Positions 43,078-53,000 of a stretch of DNA of 64,000 nt are shown here, one piece after another. The stretch comes from Bradyrhizobium prioriisuperbiae. GTDB lineage: Bacteria > Pseudomonadota > Alphaproteobacteria > Rhizobiales > Xanthobacteraceae. The translations under genes and the position numbers were made by a program. The stretch spans positions 6,064,501-6,128,500 of the forward strand of contig NZ_CP135921.1 of NCBI RefSeq assembly GCF_032397745.1. Reading direction: 5' to 3'. A model generated the notes under the pieces. It was given only the letters and a program-made list of their open reading frames with translations. It was not told where the DNA came from and did not search any database. The first letter of the stretch is position 1. Every line of letters begins with the position of its first letter.

Positions 43078-44256
43078 ATGACCACGACTTCGATGAGCCG
43101 ACTGGTCCTGCCGGGATTGGGTCTGTGCGTCGTCTGTGCCGTGTCGGCTGCCGCGCTTGTGTTTGCGTATGTCCGCCACGAGGTGCCGTCTCAACCGAAA
43201 GTCGCGTTCGTGGCACCAACGGCGACAAAGCCGGCCACAGGCGTAGCTGAGGACAAGCCGGTTCCGCTCGCAAAGGCCTTGGCGGAGGCCAATGCCGTGG
43301 TGGCCGCACTCGGCACAGCAGCGCCGGATGTCAGTGACGGTGGTCCGGCCTTCGATGTCGCTAGCATCGAGCCGGGCGGCGATGCGGTGATCGCGGGCAG
43401 GGCAGCGCCCGGTGCGACGGTCGAACTGCTGCGGAACGGTGAGCCGCATGACCGTGCGGTTGCCGATCGCTCCGGGCAATTTGCCATGGTGCCGCCCCGG
43501 CTTCCGGCGGGCAGCTACGACCTGACCCTGCGGGTCACGCAGCCCGACGGCAAGCAAATCACATCCCGGCAAAGTGTGGCGGTGGTGATCGAGCCGGGCC
43601 AGCAGGAACGGCCGGTGGCGGCCTTGATGACCCCGGGCAAGCCGACCGTGGTCCTGTCGCAGCCGGCAACGCCCGCGCCGGCAGGCGGTCCGGTTGCTGT
43701 GGAGACGGTCGAGACGGAGGCGGGCGGCAAGCTCTACATCAGCGGCCGCTCTCGCCCCGGTGCGACGATCAGACTTTATCTCAACGACAGTTATCTGGCG
43801 TCTGTGACAGCGGCCGCCGATGGACGCTTTGCGGTGACCATCAACAAGGGTGTGGCGCCCGGCAGCTATCGCGTTAGGCTGGACGAAGTGGAGGGCAGCG
43901 CTGGAGCGGTCCGGTCGCGGGCGGAGGTTCCGTTCAACGTCCCGGATGCGGTGATGGCCACAGGGTCCGTGCCGGAGCAGAGCGCCGCGTCCAACGAGAA
44001 GAATGCAATTGCATCAGGGCCGCGGCTTGCCGCTGCCATCACGCCACCCGTCGGTGGATCGCCGTCTGCCGTGGTCGTGCCCGGCATTGTCACGACCACC
44101 GTATCCCGCGGTGACAGCCTTTGGCGCATCAGCCAGCTCGCCTATGGTGCCGGCACGCGATACGCGGTGATCTACAACGCCAACCGCCAGCAGATCCGCA
44201 ATCCGGATCGCATCTATCCCGGCCAGATCTTTGTCCTTCCCACGAAGGAGCGCTGA
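43078..44256 (+). CDS. LysM peptidoglycan-binding protein with Ig-like repeats
   Basis: A 392-residue envelope protein. One N-terminal TM/signal anchor (LVLPGLGLCVVCAVSAAALVF), then two bacterial Ig-like units (about residues 95-180 and 205-300, each with GxAxPGATVxLxxNG-type strands) and a C-terminal LysM domain (VSRGDSLWRISQLAYGAGTR to IYPGQIFVLP). It should sit in the periplasm bound to peptidoglycan. Role unknown; it neighbours a lytic transglycosylase, suggesting cell-wall work. Confidence 0.85.
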   Translation: MTTTSMSRLVLPGLGLCVVCAVSAAALVFAYVRHEVPSQPKVAFVAPTATKPATGVAEDKPVPLAKALAEANAVVAALGTAAPDVSDGGPAFDVASIEPGGDAVIAGRAAPGATVELLRNGEPHDRAVADRSGQFAMVPPRLPAGSYDLTLRVTQPDGKQITSRQSVAVVIEPGQQERPVAALMTPGKPTVVLSQPATPAPAGGPVAVETVETEAGGKLYISGRSRPGATIRLYLNDSYLASVTAAADGRFAVTINKGVAPGSYRVRLDEVEGSAGAVRSRAEVPFNVPDAVMATGSVPEQSAASNEKNAIASGPRLAAAITPPVGGSPSAVVVPGIVTTTVSRGDSLWRISQLAYGAGTRYAVIYNANRQQIRNPDRIYPGQIFVLPTKER

Positions 44257-44446
44257 GCTCACTTGCGGTACCGCGACCTGATTTCTGCGAGAGGTCACGT
44301 GCGGGCACCGTGGCCGGGGACATCCAGACCGGGCCCATATACGCAGTCCGCCGAGGTTTGCCATCGTTGGTTCCGACGGCTAACTTCGCGGTTGCGTCGG
44401 CAGGGGCGGTGACCGCGTCCGACGCGGATCGCGCGGAGGGCTTGGA

Positions 44447-45250
44447 ATGACCAGGGGTTGGCAGCTCAAAACGATCTCTGCGGCCGTCCTTGTGGCGCTT
44501 GCTGGGATGATCGGCCAGGCGGTTGCCGCGCAGTGCGGCAGTACATCGGCCGGCTTCGAGGCGTGGAAGGAGCAGTTCGCCGCGGAAGCGCGGGGGCGGG
44601 CCAGCGCTTCTGCCATCGCCGCGCTGATGGGGACGACGTATTCCAGCGCCACCATCGCCGCCGACCGCAACCAGCACAGCATGCGGCTGTCGCTGGACCA
44701 GTTTCTTGCCAGGCGCGGCGGCCCTGCCATCGTGTCGCGCGGGCGGTCGCTCAAGCAATCCAGCGCGGCGATGTTTGCCTCCATCGAGCAGCGCTACGGC
44801 GTTCCGCCAGGCCCGCTCCTGGCCATATGGGGAATGGAGACGGGGTTCGGCCGCTCGCGGGGAAATCAGAACACGCTGTCCGCGGTGGCGACGCTCGCCT
44901 ATGACTGTCGCCGATCGGAGTATTTCACCGACCAACTGAATGCAGCCCTGACCCTGGTCGGCCGGGGTGTCTTCTCGGCCAACACTCGCGGCTCGATGCA
45001 TGGCGAGGTCGGCCATACCCAATTCCTGCCCAAGAACATCCTGACCTATGGCACCGGCGGAAGCCTCGACAATGCGAGCACCGCACTGAGCTCGACGGCC
45101 AATTTCCTGCGAGGCCATGGCTGGCGTGCGGGCGGGGGCTATCAGCCCGGCGACGGCAACTTTGCCGCGATCCAGGCCTGGAATGCCGCGCCGGTCTATC
45201 AGAAGGCCATCGCCATTATCGGCCAGCAGATCGATGGCGGAGAGCGCTGA
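44447..45250 (+). CDS. MltB-family lytic murein transglycosylase
   Basis: A 267-residue protein with a signal peptide (TISAAVLVALAGMIGQAVA, then AQC; the Cys after cleavage could be a lipoprotein cysteine but the lipobox is poor). The SLT_2/MltB domain has the catalytic Glu in AIWGMETGFGRSRG and the ending YGTGGSLDNASTALSSTANF. It cuts peptidoglycan to 1,6-anhydromuropeptides. 190 bases after the LysM gene; shorter than E. coli MltB, without a C-terminal PG-binding domain. Confidence 0.88.
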   Translation: MTRGWQLKTISAAVLVALAGMIGQAVAAQCGSTSAGFEAWKEQFAAEARGRASASAIAALMGTTYSSATIAADRNQHSMRLSLDQFLARRGGPAIVSRGRSLKQSSAAMFASIEQRYGVPPGPLLAIWGMETGFGRSRGNQNTLSAVATLAYDCRRSEYFTDQLNAALTLVGRGVFSANTRGSMHGEVGHTQFLPKNILTYGTGGSLDNASTALSSTANFLRGHGWRAGGGYQPGDGNFAAIQAWNAAPVYQKAIAIIGQQIDGGER

Positions 45251-45426
45251 AGCGAACTTGGCCAAAGCTTTTGTCGGCCGGCGGTTATTCCGTAACGCAG
45301 AAGCGCCGGTTCTCGATGCGCTCGCCATTGTCATACATCCAGCGGGCTATGGACTCGTACCGGTTTGTGGCGCACTGCGCCGAGGCGATCGTGGTCGCCG
45401 TCGCGGCGTCATGACCTGAGCTGTCG

Positions 45427-46134
45427 TCAGTACAGCGCGGCGCGGTTGAGCGCTTCGTCGAAATGTCGCGTCATCATCTTGCGCGCCTTGATGGCGTCGC
45501 GGTTGCGGATCGCCTGCACGATGCCTTCGTGGGTTTTCAGGATCTGCTTCCATTCGGCCAGCGACGTGATCGAGCAGAGCCCGTCATAGATCATGCTCTT
45601 GATCGACATGGTCAGCGCTTCGGTGGTGATGGCGTACAGCGGGTTGCCCGACGCCTGCGCGATGGCTGCATGCAGCTCGAAGTCGGTGACCAGGAACTGC
45701 TTGGGATTCTGCAGGCTGCCGCGCAGGCCTTCGATCGCCACGTCAAGCCGGCACAGATGCGCGTCGGTGCGTTCGCTGGCGGCGAGCACCGCGGCTTCGC
45801 ATTCGACGGTCCGGCGAAACGTTCCGATATGTCGGAACGTCACCTGCCGCGTCGCGAGGCCATGATCGAAGGCCCGCGCCATCGCATTGGGCTCCAGCCG
45901 ATGCACGATCGGCCGTCGGCCATTGGCAATGTCGACGATGCCGACCGCCTCGAGCTGGGTGAGGGCTTCGCGCACGACACCGCGACTGACGCCGAAGATC
46001 GCGCCGAGCTCCTGCGCGCTTGGGAGAAAATCGCCGGCGCCAAGACCGTTTTCCACAATGTGATCCCGCACGCGGTCCACGACCTGGTCCACCAGGCTCA
46101 CGGCCTTGATCGGCTCCACCGGATTTTTCCTCAC
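45427..46134 (-). CDS. GntR-family (FadR subfamily) transcriptional regulator
   Basis: A 235-residue regulator: winged HTH in residues about 12-80 (FLPSAQELGAIFGVSRGVVREALTQLEAVGIV) and an FCD ligand domain with the metal ligands Asp, His in TDFELHAAIAQASGNPLY and the later THEGIVQAIRNRD and MTRHFD. FCD domains bind sugar acids or other carboxylates. Divergent from the ABC importer at 46459, its likely target. Confidence 0.92.
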   Translation of the reverse strand: MRKNPVEPIKAVSLVDQVVDRVRDHIVENGLGAGDFLPSAQELGAIFGVSRGVVREALTQLEAVGIVDIANGRRPIVHRLEPNAMARAFDHGLATRQVTFRHIGTFRRTVECEAAVLAASERTDAHLCRLDVAIEGLRGSLQNPKQFLVTDFELHAAIAQASGNPLYAITTEALTMSIKSMIYDGLCSITSLAEWKQILKTHEGIVQAIRNRDAIKARKMMTRHFDEALNRAALY

Positions 46135-46458
46135 GTTCGTTCTTATTTATCTGTGCGCATCGGCGCTCGCCCCAACATGTGAGGCGAGGGCGAACATACA
46201 TCGATCTGCGAACGCTAGACAATCCTACTGTCCGCCTATATGACAGCTAACAAGCAACACGGCGGATAACGCCGGGGCTGAGATGGACGAGGGGAGAGGC
46301 CGATGCGACAGTTTCCATCGTGCACGCACGCGTGGTTTGCGACATGATCGACGCGGACGATCGACCGATATCTGGCCGGCGGCGCGCTTGCGCCGCGGCA
46401 TGCGATTCAAACGCAAATCAAATCAAAAATCCAAATCAAGAACTGTAGGAGGACTGGA
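46135..46458. promoter_or_regulatory. Divergent GntR/ABC promoter region with candidate operator
   Basis: The 324-base gap holds no gene. CTGTC (46228-46232) and GACAG (46242-46246) form an inverted repeat with a 9-base spacer, and a second TAGACA lies 10 bases before, a possible GntR site. Ribosome binding sites AGGAGG (46447-46452) and GGGGAGG (46461-46467) precede two in-frame ATGs of the next gene. Confidence 0.45.
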
Positions 46459-47838
46459 ATGGGGAGGTCTCACATGAAGTGTATGGTTGCGGCGGGATTG
46501 GCGGCGGCTCTGCTGTCATCGACCGCGCCGGCGTCGGCGGACACGCTGACGGTGTGGTGGGTGAAGGGCTTCTACAAGGCCGAAGACGATGCGCTGAACC
46601 ACGCCATCAAGGGTTTCGAGGCGAAGACCGGCCACAAGGTCGAGCTGTCGCAGTATCCCGTGCAGGACATGATCCCGAAGACCGTCGCGGCGCTGGATTC
46701 CGGCACCCCGCCGGACGTGGCCTATGCGGACGTCTACGACTTCCAGGTCGCCGGCAAGTGGGCGTTCGACGGCAAGCTCGAAGACATCTCCGATATCATG
46801 GCGCCGCTCAAGGACAAGTTCGCGCCGAACACCCTAGAGACGGCCTATCTGCTCAATGGCAAGACCAACACGCGTGCCTATTACGCGTTCCCGATCAAGC
46901 AGCAGACCATGCATATCCAGTACTGGAAGGACATGCTGGAGAAAGCCGACATCAAGGCCTCCGACATTCCGACCGGATGGGACGACTACTGGAATTTCTG
47001 GTGCGAGAAGGTGCAGCCGGCCGTGCGCAAGGCCACCGGGCAGCGCATCTTCGGCATCGGCGTGCCGATGGGCGTGGACTCCAGCGACTCCTTCTATTCG
47101 TTCCTGACCTTCATGGACGCCTACAACGTCAAGCTTGTCGACGACAACGGCAAGCTCCTGGTCGACGATCCCAAGGTGAAGGAAGGCCTGGTCAAGGCGC
47201 TCAACAGTTATGTGATGCCGGCGCTGAAAGGCTGCGCGCCGCCGTCGGCCACCAGCTGGAAGGATCCGGACAACAACGTCGCCTTCCACAACCGTTCCAT
47301 CGTGCTGACCCACAACGCCACCATCTCGATCGCCGGCAAGTGGCTCGACGACAGCAACAACGAGTCGCTGACGCCGGAGCAGCGGGCACAAGCCAAGAAG
47401 AACTATGAGGAACTGATCGCGACCGCCGGGTTCCCCAACAAGCCGGATGGTTCGAAGATGGTCTATCGCGCTGCGGTGAAGGTCGGTGCCATCTTCTCGA
47501 ACTCGAAGAACAAGGCGGTGGCCAAACAGTTCGTGACATTCCTGCTGCAGGATGAGAACCTGAAGCCGTATGTCGAGGGATCGCTTGGCCGCTGGTTCCC
47601 GGTGACGAAGAGCGGGCAGGAAAGTCCGTTCTGGCAGGCGGATGCGCACCGCAAGTCGGTCTACAACCAGTTCAAGTCGGGGACCGTGACCTTCGAGTTC
47701 ACCAAGAACTACAAGTTCACCGTCGTCAACAACGAGAATGTCTGGGCGGTGGCGATGAACCGCGTGGTCAACGAAAAGATGCCGGCAGACAAGGCGGTCG
47801 ATGAAATGATTGCCCGCATCAAGGCGATCGCCAACTAG
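46459..47838 (+). CDS. Sugar-type ABC transporter substrate-binding protein (SBP family 1)
   Basis: A 459-residue periplasmic binding protein of the MalE/UgpB group. Signal peptide MVAAGLAAALLSSTAPASA, mature DTLTVWWVKGFYKAEDDAL, and the family pattern TPPDVAYADVYDFQ and NRSIVLTHNATISIAGKW. Both ATG 46459 and ATG 46474 have good ribosome binding sites; the first is used. First gene of a three-gene importer whose ATPase is missing. Sugar, polyol or sugar acid as ligand is inferred from the family and the FCD regulator. Confidence 0.88.
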   Translation: MGRSHMKCMVAAGLAAALLSSTAPASADTLTVWWVKGFYKAEDDALNHAIKGFEAKTGHKVELSQYPVQDMIPKTVAALDSGTPPDVAYADVYDFQVAGKWAFDGKLEDISDIMAPLKDKFAPNTLETAYLLNGKTNTRAYYAFPIKQQTMHIQYWKDMLEKADIKASDIPTGWDDYWNFWCEKVQPAVRKATGQRIFGIGVPMGVDSSDSFYSFLTFMDAYNVKLVDDNGKLLVDDPKVKEGLVKALNSYVMPALKGCAPPSATSWKDPDNNVAFHNRSIVLTHNATISIAGKWLDDSNNESLTPEQRAQAKKNYEELIATAGFPNKPDGSKMVYRAAVKVGAIFSNSKNKAVAKQFVTFLLQDENLKPYVEGSLGRWFPVTKSGQESPFWQADAHRKSVYNQFKSGTVTFEFTKNYKFTVVNNENVWAVAMNRVVNEKMPADKAVDEMIARIKAIAN

Positions 47839-47849
47839 GCTCTTGAAGG

Positions 47850-47873
47850 GCGAGGCGGCGCGCGCCGCCTCGC
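47850..47873 (+). terminator. Strong hairpin between binding-protein and permease genes
   Basis: GCGAGGCGGC (47850-47859) and GCCGCCTCGC (47864-47873) form a perfect 10-bp stem with a GCGC loop, followed by TTTCCTTTCC. It is a rho-independent terminator in form, placed 12 bases after the binding-protein stop, so it should lower permease expression relative to the binding protein. Confidence 0.8.
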
Positions 47874-47928
47874 TTTCCTTTCCGGATCACCAGGCGGGAC
47901 TGCCCGCCGCACACGCAGAGGCACACCC

Positions 47929-48807
47929 ATGTCCGTGCTGGCATCGGCCGCTCCCCCAGACACAGCCGAGGGACGATTCAGTCTGTCGCGGATGACGCCG
48001 GCGGAAAAGCTCGGCCTCATGATGATCGTGCCGTACGTCATCTTGTTCTTGGTGTTCGTGCTGTATCCGGTCTGTTACGGCCTGTGGCTGGCGCGCAATC
48101 CGGCGAGCTATGCCAAGCTTGCGGCCGATCCGATCTTCCTGCGCACCGTCATCAACACGGTGATTTTCCTCGGCGTCGGCATCACGCTGAAAATGATCAT
48201 CGCGCTGTTCCTGTCGGATTTCTTCGTGCAGGACCGCTGGTGGATCAAGATCCTGGCGCTGATCTTCATCCTGCCGTGGGCGGTGCCATCGATCACCACC
48301 ATCCTGTCGATCCGCTTCATGCTCAATCCGGAGTGGGGTATCATCAACCACACGATCTTTACCCTGACCGGCGACGACGGGCCGAACTGGCTGAACAATC
48401 CGACGCTGGCGCTGGCACTCGCCATGGTTGTACACATCTGGAAATCGCTGCCGTTCTGGACTCTGATTTTGGTTGCCGGGCGGCTGGCGATTCCGAACGA
48501 CCTCTATGAGGCCGCCGATGTTGACGGAGCCACAACGGTGCAGAAATTCCGCTTCGTGACATGGCCGTCGCTGCAGACACTGTGGCTGACCTGCCTGATC
48601 CTGTCGACGTTGTGGTCGCTCGGCGACTTCAACAGTGTGTATCTCTTGACCGGAGGCGGGCCCGCCGATCTCACCCATGTGCTGGCCACGTTGGGGCTGC
48701 GCTATCTGCGGCTCGACCAGGTCGAGATGTCGGTGGCGGCGGTGGTCTGCGCCATGCCGCTGGTCATTCCCCTGATTTACTTCATGATGAAACGGTTGGC
48801 CAAATGA
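47929..48807 (+). CDS. Sugar-type ABC transporter permease (MalF/UgpA type)
   Basis: A 292-residue permease with six helices and the EAA loop LYEAADVDGATTVQKFRFVTWPSLQ (around residues 185-210). N-terminal LGLMMIVPYVILFLVFVLYP is typical. 90 bases after the binding-protein gene beyond a terminator-like hairpin; its stop overlaps the next start (ATGA). Confidence 0.9.
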   Translation: MSVLASAAPPDTAEGRFSLSRMTPAEKLGLMMIVPYVILFLVFVLYPVCYGLWLARNPASYAKLAADPIFLRTVINTVIFLGVGITLKMIIALFLSDFFVQDRWWIKILALIFILPWAVPSITTILSIRFMLNPEWGIINHTIFTLTGDDGPNWLNNPTLALALAMVVHIWKSLPFWTLILVAGRLAIPNDLYEAADVDGATTVQKFRFVTWPSLQTLWLTCLILSTLWSLGDFNSVYLLTGGGPADLTHVLATLGLRYLRLDQVEMSVAAVVCAMPLVIPLIYFMMKRLAK

Positions 48808-49667
48808 GCGCGGTCGCACGAGAGGCCTTCTGGCACAAGATCACCACCGAGGCGAAGCTGCTGCTGATCGGCATCCCGGTGCTGCTGTGGACCATGGCGC
48901 CGATCTACCACATGATGCTGTTCGCCTTCTCGGCGAAGGACAGCGCAATGTCCGGCGCGCTGTGGCCGAAGGAGCCGACCCTCAACAATTTCGCCATCGT
49001 GTTCGGCCAGAAGCACTTTTATCTGCATCATTTCTGGCTGCAGTTCTGGAATTCGTTCGTGATCGCTGCGGCGACCGGGATCATCACGCTGTTCATCGCC
49101 ACGTTCGCGGCGTTCGCCATCAGCCGGCTGAAGGTGAGGGGCGGGGCGATGGTGATGAACCTCGCGCTGTTCACCTACTTCATTCCGGCGGCGTTCCTTG
49201 CCGTGCCGATGTATCGCACCATGGGCAATTACGGCCTGCTCAACACCCACTGGGCGATGATCCTGGCCATGGTGACGCTGTCGTCGCCCTACGCGATCTG
49301 GGTGCTCAAGCAGGCCTCCGACAAGCTGCCTTTCGAACTCGACGAGGCCGCCACCATGGACGGCGCCTCGCCCTGGCAGCTGTTCCGGCTGGTCTATCTG
49401 CCGCTGATGGTGCCGTCGCTGGTCGCGGTCGGCACCTACGCCCTGCTGCTCGCCTGGAACGAATATCTCTATGCTTTCCTGCTGTTGTCGCGCGACACCG
49501 ACATCACGCTGGGCGTGGCGCTCGGCAACTTCCTGGCGGCGGACGACTCGCCTTGGGAGTTGTTGATGGCGACGGGACTGGTCTACTCGCTGCCGCCGGT
49601 CGTCATCTATTATGTGTTCAAGCGCTACATGGTGTCCGGGCTGACCGCGGGCGCGGTGAAGAGCTGA
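48804..49667 (+). CDS. Sugar-type ABC transporter permease (MalG/UgpE type)
   Basis: A 287-residue permease with the EAA loop PFELDEAATMDGASPWQLFRLVYLPLMVPS (about residues 175-205) and the usual C-terminal RYMVSGLTAGAVKS. The ATG overlaps the previous stop by 4 bases. A longer open frame upstream lies inside the previous gene. No MsmK/UgpC-type ATPase gene follows within the window. Confidence 0.92.
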   Translation: MSAVAREAFWHKITTEAKLLLIGIPVLLWTMAPIYHMMLFAFSAKDSAMSGALWPKEPTLNNFAIVFGQKHFYLHHFWLQFWNSFVIAAATGIITLFIATFAAFAISRLKVRGGAMVMNLALFTYFIPAAFLAVPMYRTMGNYGLLNTHWAMILAMVTLSSPYAIWVLKQASDKLPFELDEAATMDGASPWQLFRLVYLPLMVPSLVAVGTYALLLAWNEYLYAFLLLSRDTDITLGVALGNFLAADDSPWELLMATGLVYSLPPVVIYYVFKRYMVSGLTAGAVKS

Positions 49668-49776
49668 GGCGCTCCCGTCGGGCGTCGCCTTGCTGGTTGC
49701 ATTTTGGAGAAAAACTTGTGGATCTGCGCGGTGTGAGACGACGCATGTCACGTGACTGCGCTACCGCTTGTTCTCG

Positions 49777-49801
49777 CCACAACTATAACTTATAGTTGTG
49801 G
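49777..49801. promoter_or_regulatory. Perfect 11-bp inverted repeat, operator or terminator
   Basis: CCACAACTATA (49777-49787) and TATAGTTGTGG (49791-49801) are separated by three bases and followed by TTTATTGTTT. The short spacer and AT-rich centre look like a dimeric regulator site; the T-rich tail also allows a terminator for the ABC operon. It lies 225 bases before the oxidase start codon. Confidence 0.6.
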
Positions 49802-49907
49802 TTTATTGTTTCATAAACTGTTTGGCCTATGGGATTTTGTTTGTGCGGGGCGATGCCTGGAATACCCGCGATTTTATCTAAATTGTCTTCTCAACACGTG
49901 ATTTTTG

Positions 49908-49921
49908 TCACCGCGCCGGGC
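49908..49921. promoter_or_regulatory. CRP/FNR-superfamily-like box
   Basis: GTGA-N6-TCAC (49908-49921, centre TTTTTG) keeps the core of the CRP/FNR-type site. It is 105 bases upstream of the multicopper oxidase start codon. The regulator is unknown. Confidence 0.4.
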
Positions 49922-50025
49922 GGACTTTCCGGTTTAGACCTCTTTTAGAACTCTAACCTGTAGTTGCACCTGGGGCGACAAACCGCAGCCGTTTGGCATG
50001 TGGCGTCCCCGGCAAGCGGGGAGCC

Positions 50026-53000
50026 ATGTCTATGGCCGCGTTTTTGTCGGACCGATTTGTTCTGCTGGTTACAATCGCGCTGAGTGCAATTGCAGGGATA
50101 GGGGCAAGTCTAAGTTCAGCGTCGGCCGCAGACGCCGTCTGCAGCGATGGCCAGCGCCGCACCATGCAGGCGAGTGTCGTCGCGTTCGATCAGCCGATGA
50201 TGATCAACCGGTTGGGCACCAACCGGCCGCAGGGCATGATCTACGCTTTGCTCGGCGATGTCGTTCCGATCGATGCCTCACAGAAGCTTGGACCGGGCAA
50301 TGTCCAGCTTCGGTCCGACAAGCGTCCGCGCCCGCTGGTGCTGCGCGTCAATGTCGGCGATTGCCTGAAGATCGATTTCCGGAATTTTCTCAGCGCTGCT
50401 CCCGCAAGTCCGCAGCAGCCGGTCACCCGCACCGCGTCGATCCATGTCACGGGCCTCGAGCCCGCCACCAACATCGCTGATGACGGCTTCGATGCCGGCA
50501 GCAATCCCGACGGCCAGGTCGCCCAGAGCTCGTGGCGCACCTACACGCTGTATGCCCCCGCCGAGGGCACGTTCCTGATGTACAGCCCGGCCGGCGACTT
50601 CAACGGCTTCGGCACGTCCCAGCAGATGGCTGGCTTGTTCGGTGCGGTGCATGTCGAGCCCAAGGGTGCCGAGTGGTATCGCAGCCAGGTCTCCAACGCC
50701 GACCTGATGCAGGCGACGCGGGGATCGCGCAACGGCCAGCCCATCATCGATTATGACGCGCGCTTCCGCGACGGCCCGCGTCGCGGCCAGCCGGTGCTGC
50801 GGATGACCGATGGCGACACGATCGTCGCGTCCGACCTCACTGCCGTCATCACCGGGCCGAACCATGGCCGTTTCCCCAAGGGCAGCCGTCCCACCGTCAA
50901 TCCGACATTGCTGCCGGATCGCGAAGCGCCGTTCCGCGAGATCACCTCGATCTATTCGGAGTCGCTCGATCTGGTTCAGGCGTTTCCGGATTACTACACC
51001 ACGCCCGGCACCAATCTTGTGGTCAGCGGCGGCGGCGACGGCTTCGCCATCAATTACGGCGCCTCGGGCATCGTCAACGAGATCCTGGCCAACCGGCTCA
51101 AGATCGGCCCGTCCGCCGATTGTCCGGAATGCAAGTTCGAGGAGTTTTTCCTGAGCTCATGGCCGAACGGCGATCCCGGGGTCGTGGTGGATGTGCCGGC
51201 CAACCTGAACTGCGTCGACAACTGGCTGTCCAATATCGGCGTGTCCGCCGTCACGCCCAACTCCAACCCGCCGACCACCACGTCGCAGAGCTGGGGCACC
51301 ACCCGTTGCAAGAATGCGGACATGCCGGGCCTGAAGCCGACCAAGGCGTTCTATCCGGACGATCCGTCGAACGTCTATCACAGCTATCTCGGCGACCACG
51401 TGATCTTCCGTGTGCTGCACGCCGGCGTGTCGGTCCATCACGTCCACCACCATCATGCGCATCAGTGGTTGTTCTCGCCGGAGCAGCCGGGCAGCAATTA
51501 TCTCGACAGCCAAGCGATCGGGCCCGGTTCGACTTTCTCGATGGAGCTGGTCTATTACGGCGCCGGCAACCAGAACCTGACCGCCGGCGATTCCATTTTC
51601 CACTGCCATTTCTATCCACACTTCGCCTCGGGCATGTGGGCGCTGTTTCGGGTGCACGACACGCTTGAACTTGGCACCGAGCTCGATGCCAATGGGCGGC
51701 CGAAGCCGGGCAGCCGCGCGCTGCCAGATCCGGAGATCATGACGGGCACGCCGACGCCGGCGGTGTTGCCGCTGCCGATGTACGCGATGGCGCCGGTGCC
51801 GGCGCCGGTCGAGATCGCCAACGGCCAGGTGCATTTTGCCAAGAAGCCGGACCGCAATCCCGGTTATCCGTTCTTTGTGCCGGGCCTCGCCGGCCATCGT
51901 CCGCCGCATCCGCCGCTGGCGTTTGCGCAGGACAAGGGCGACGTGCTCGACGGCGGCCTGCCGCGCCATCTGGTGATGGCTGGCCGGGTCGCGACCAATG
52001 TGCACAGCCAGACTGATTACACCAAGAACCTCGATCTGATCGATGCGCTGCGGCTGCCCGAGCAGGGCACCGTGGTCGAGCAACTGGCCATGAAGGCGCA
52101 TGAGCAGCGTTTCCAGCGCAGCATCACGCCGGAAGGGCAGCCCGCCGAATTCCGCCTGACCGGCGCGCCGCGCGCCTCCGGCGCACCGTTCGCCAATCCG
52201 ACGCCGCAGGATACCAAGGTGCAGAAGCGCCTGTACAAAGGCGCCGACGTGCAGATCGACACGGTGTTCAACAAGGCCGGCTGGCACTATCCGCAGCAGC
52301 GCATGATGGCGCTGTGGGATGACGTCAAGCCGCTGGTCAATGGCACCAAGCCGCCGGAGCCGCTGTTCGTCCGCGCCAACAATGGCGAACTGGTCGAATA
52401 CTGGCAGACCAACCTGGTGCCGTCCTATTACGAGCTCGACGATTATCAGGTGCGCACGCCGACCGACATCATCGGCCAGCACATCCATCTCGTGAAGTTC
52501 GATGTACTGGCGGCCGACGGCGCCGCCAATGGATTCAATTACGAGGACGGCACCTTCAGTCCGCAGGAGGTGCGCGACCGCATCAAGGCGATCAATGAGT
52601 TCGGCGGCATGTGCGAGCCGTTGCCCGGCCTGATCGATGTGCCGAAAACCTGTCCCCCCGGAGCGAACCGCGTGCCGAAGACCGCGAAGGCAATCCCCGC
52701 CCTCGGCGACGGCCCGACCAAGGACAGCCAGGACTGGAAGGGTGCGCAAGCGACCGTGCGGCTCTGGTACGTCGATCCCCTGAAGGATCTTCAGCGCGAG
52801 CGTTCCTACATGACCGTGTTCACGCACGATCATTTCTCTCCATCGACCCATCAGGAAGCCGGGCTTTACGGCGGCCTGCTGATCGAGCCCAGGGGCTCGA
52901 CCTGGACAACACCGGGTGGTGCGCTGCTGGGGCAGGGGCGTGATGACGGCGGTCCCACCAGTTATGCCGCCAGCATCCTGCCTCCATCAGGCAGCCCGGA

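Larger units (their letters stand above)
49668..50025. other. Gene-free, AT-rich region before the oxidase operon
   Basis: About 360 bases without a gene, clearly richer in A+T (49770-49980) than neighbouring DNA. It holds a long perfect inverted repeat and a CRP/FNR-like box (listed separately) and should contain the promoter of the multicopper oxidase operon. Confidence 0.6.
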
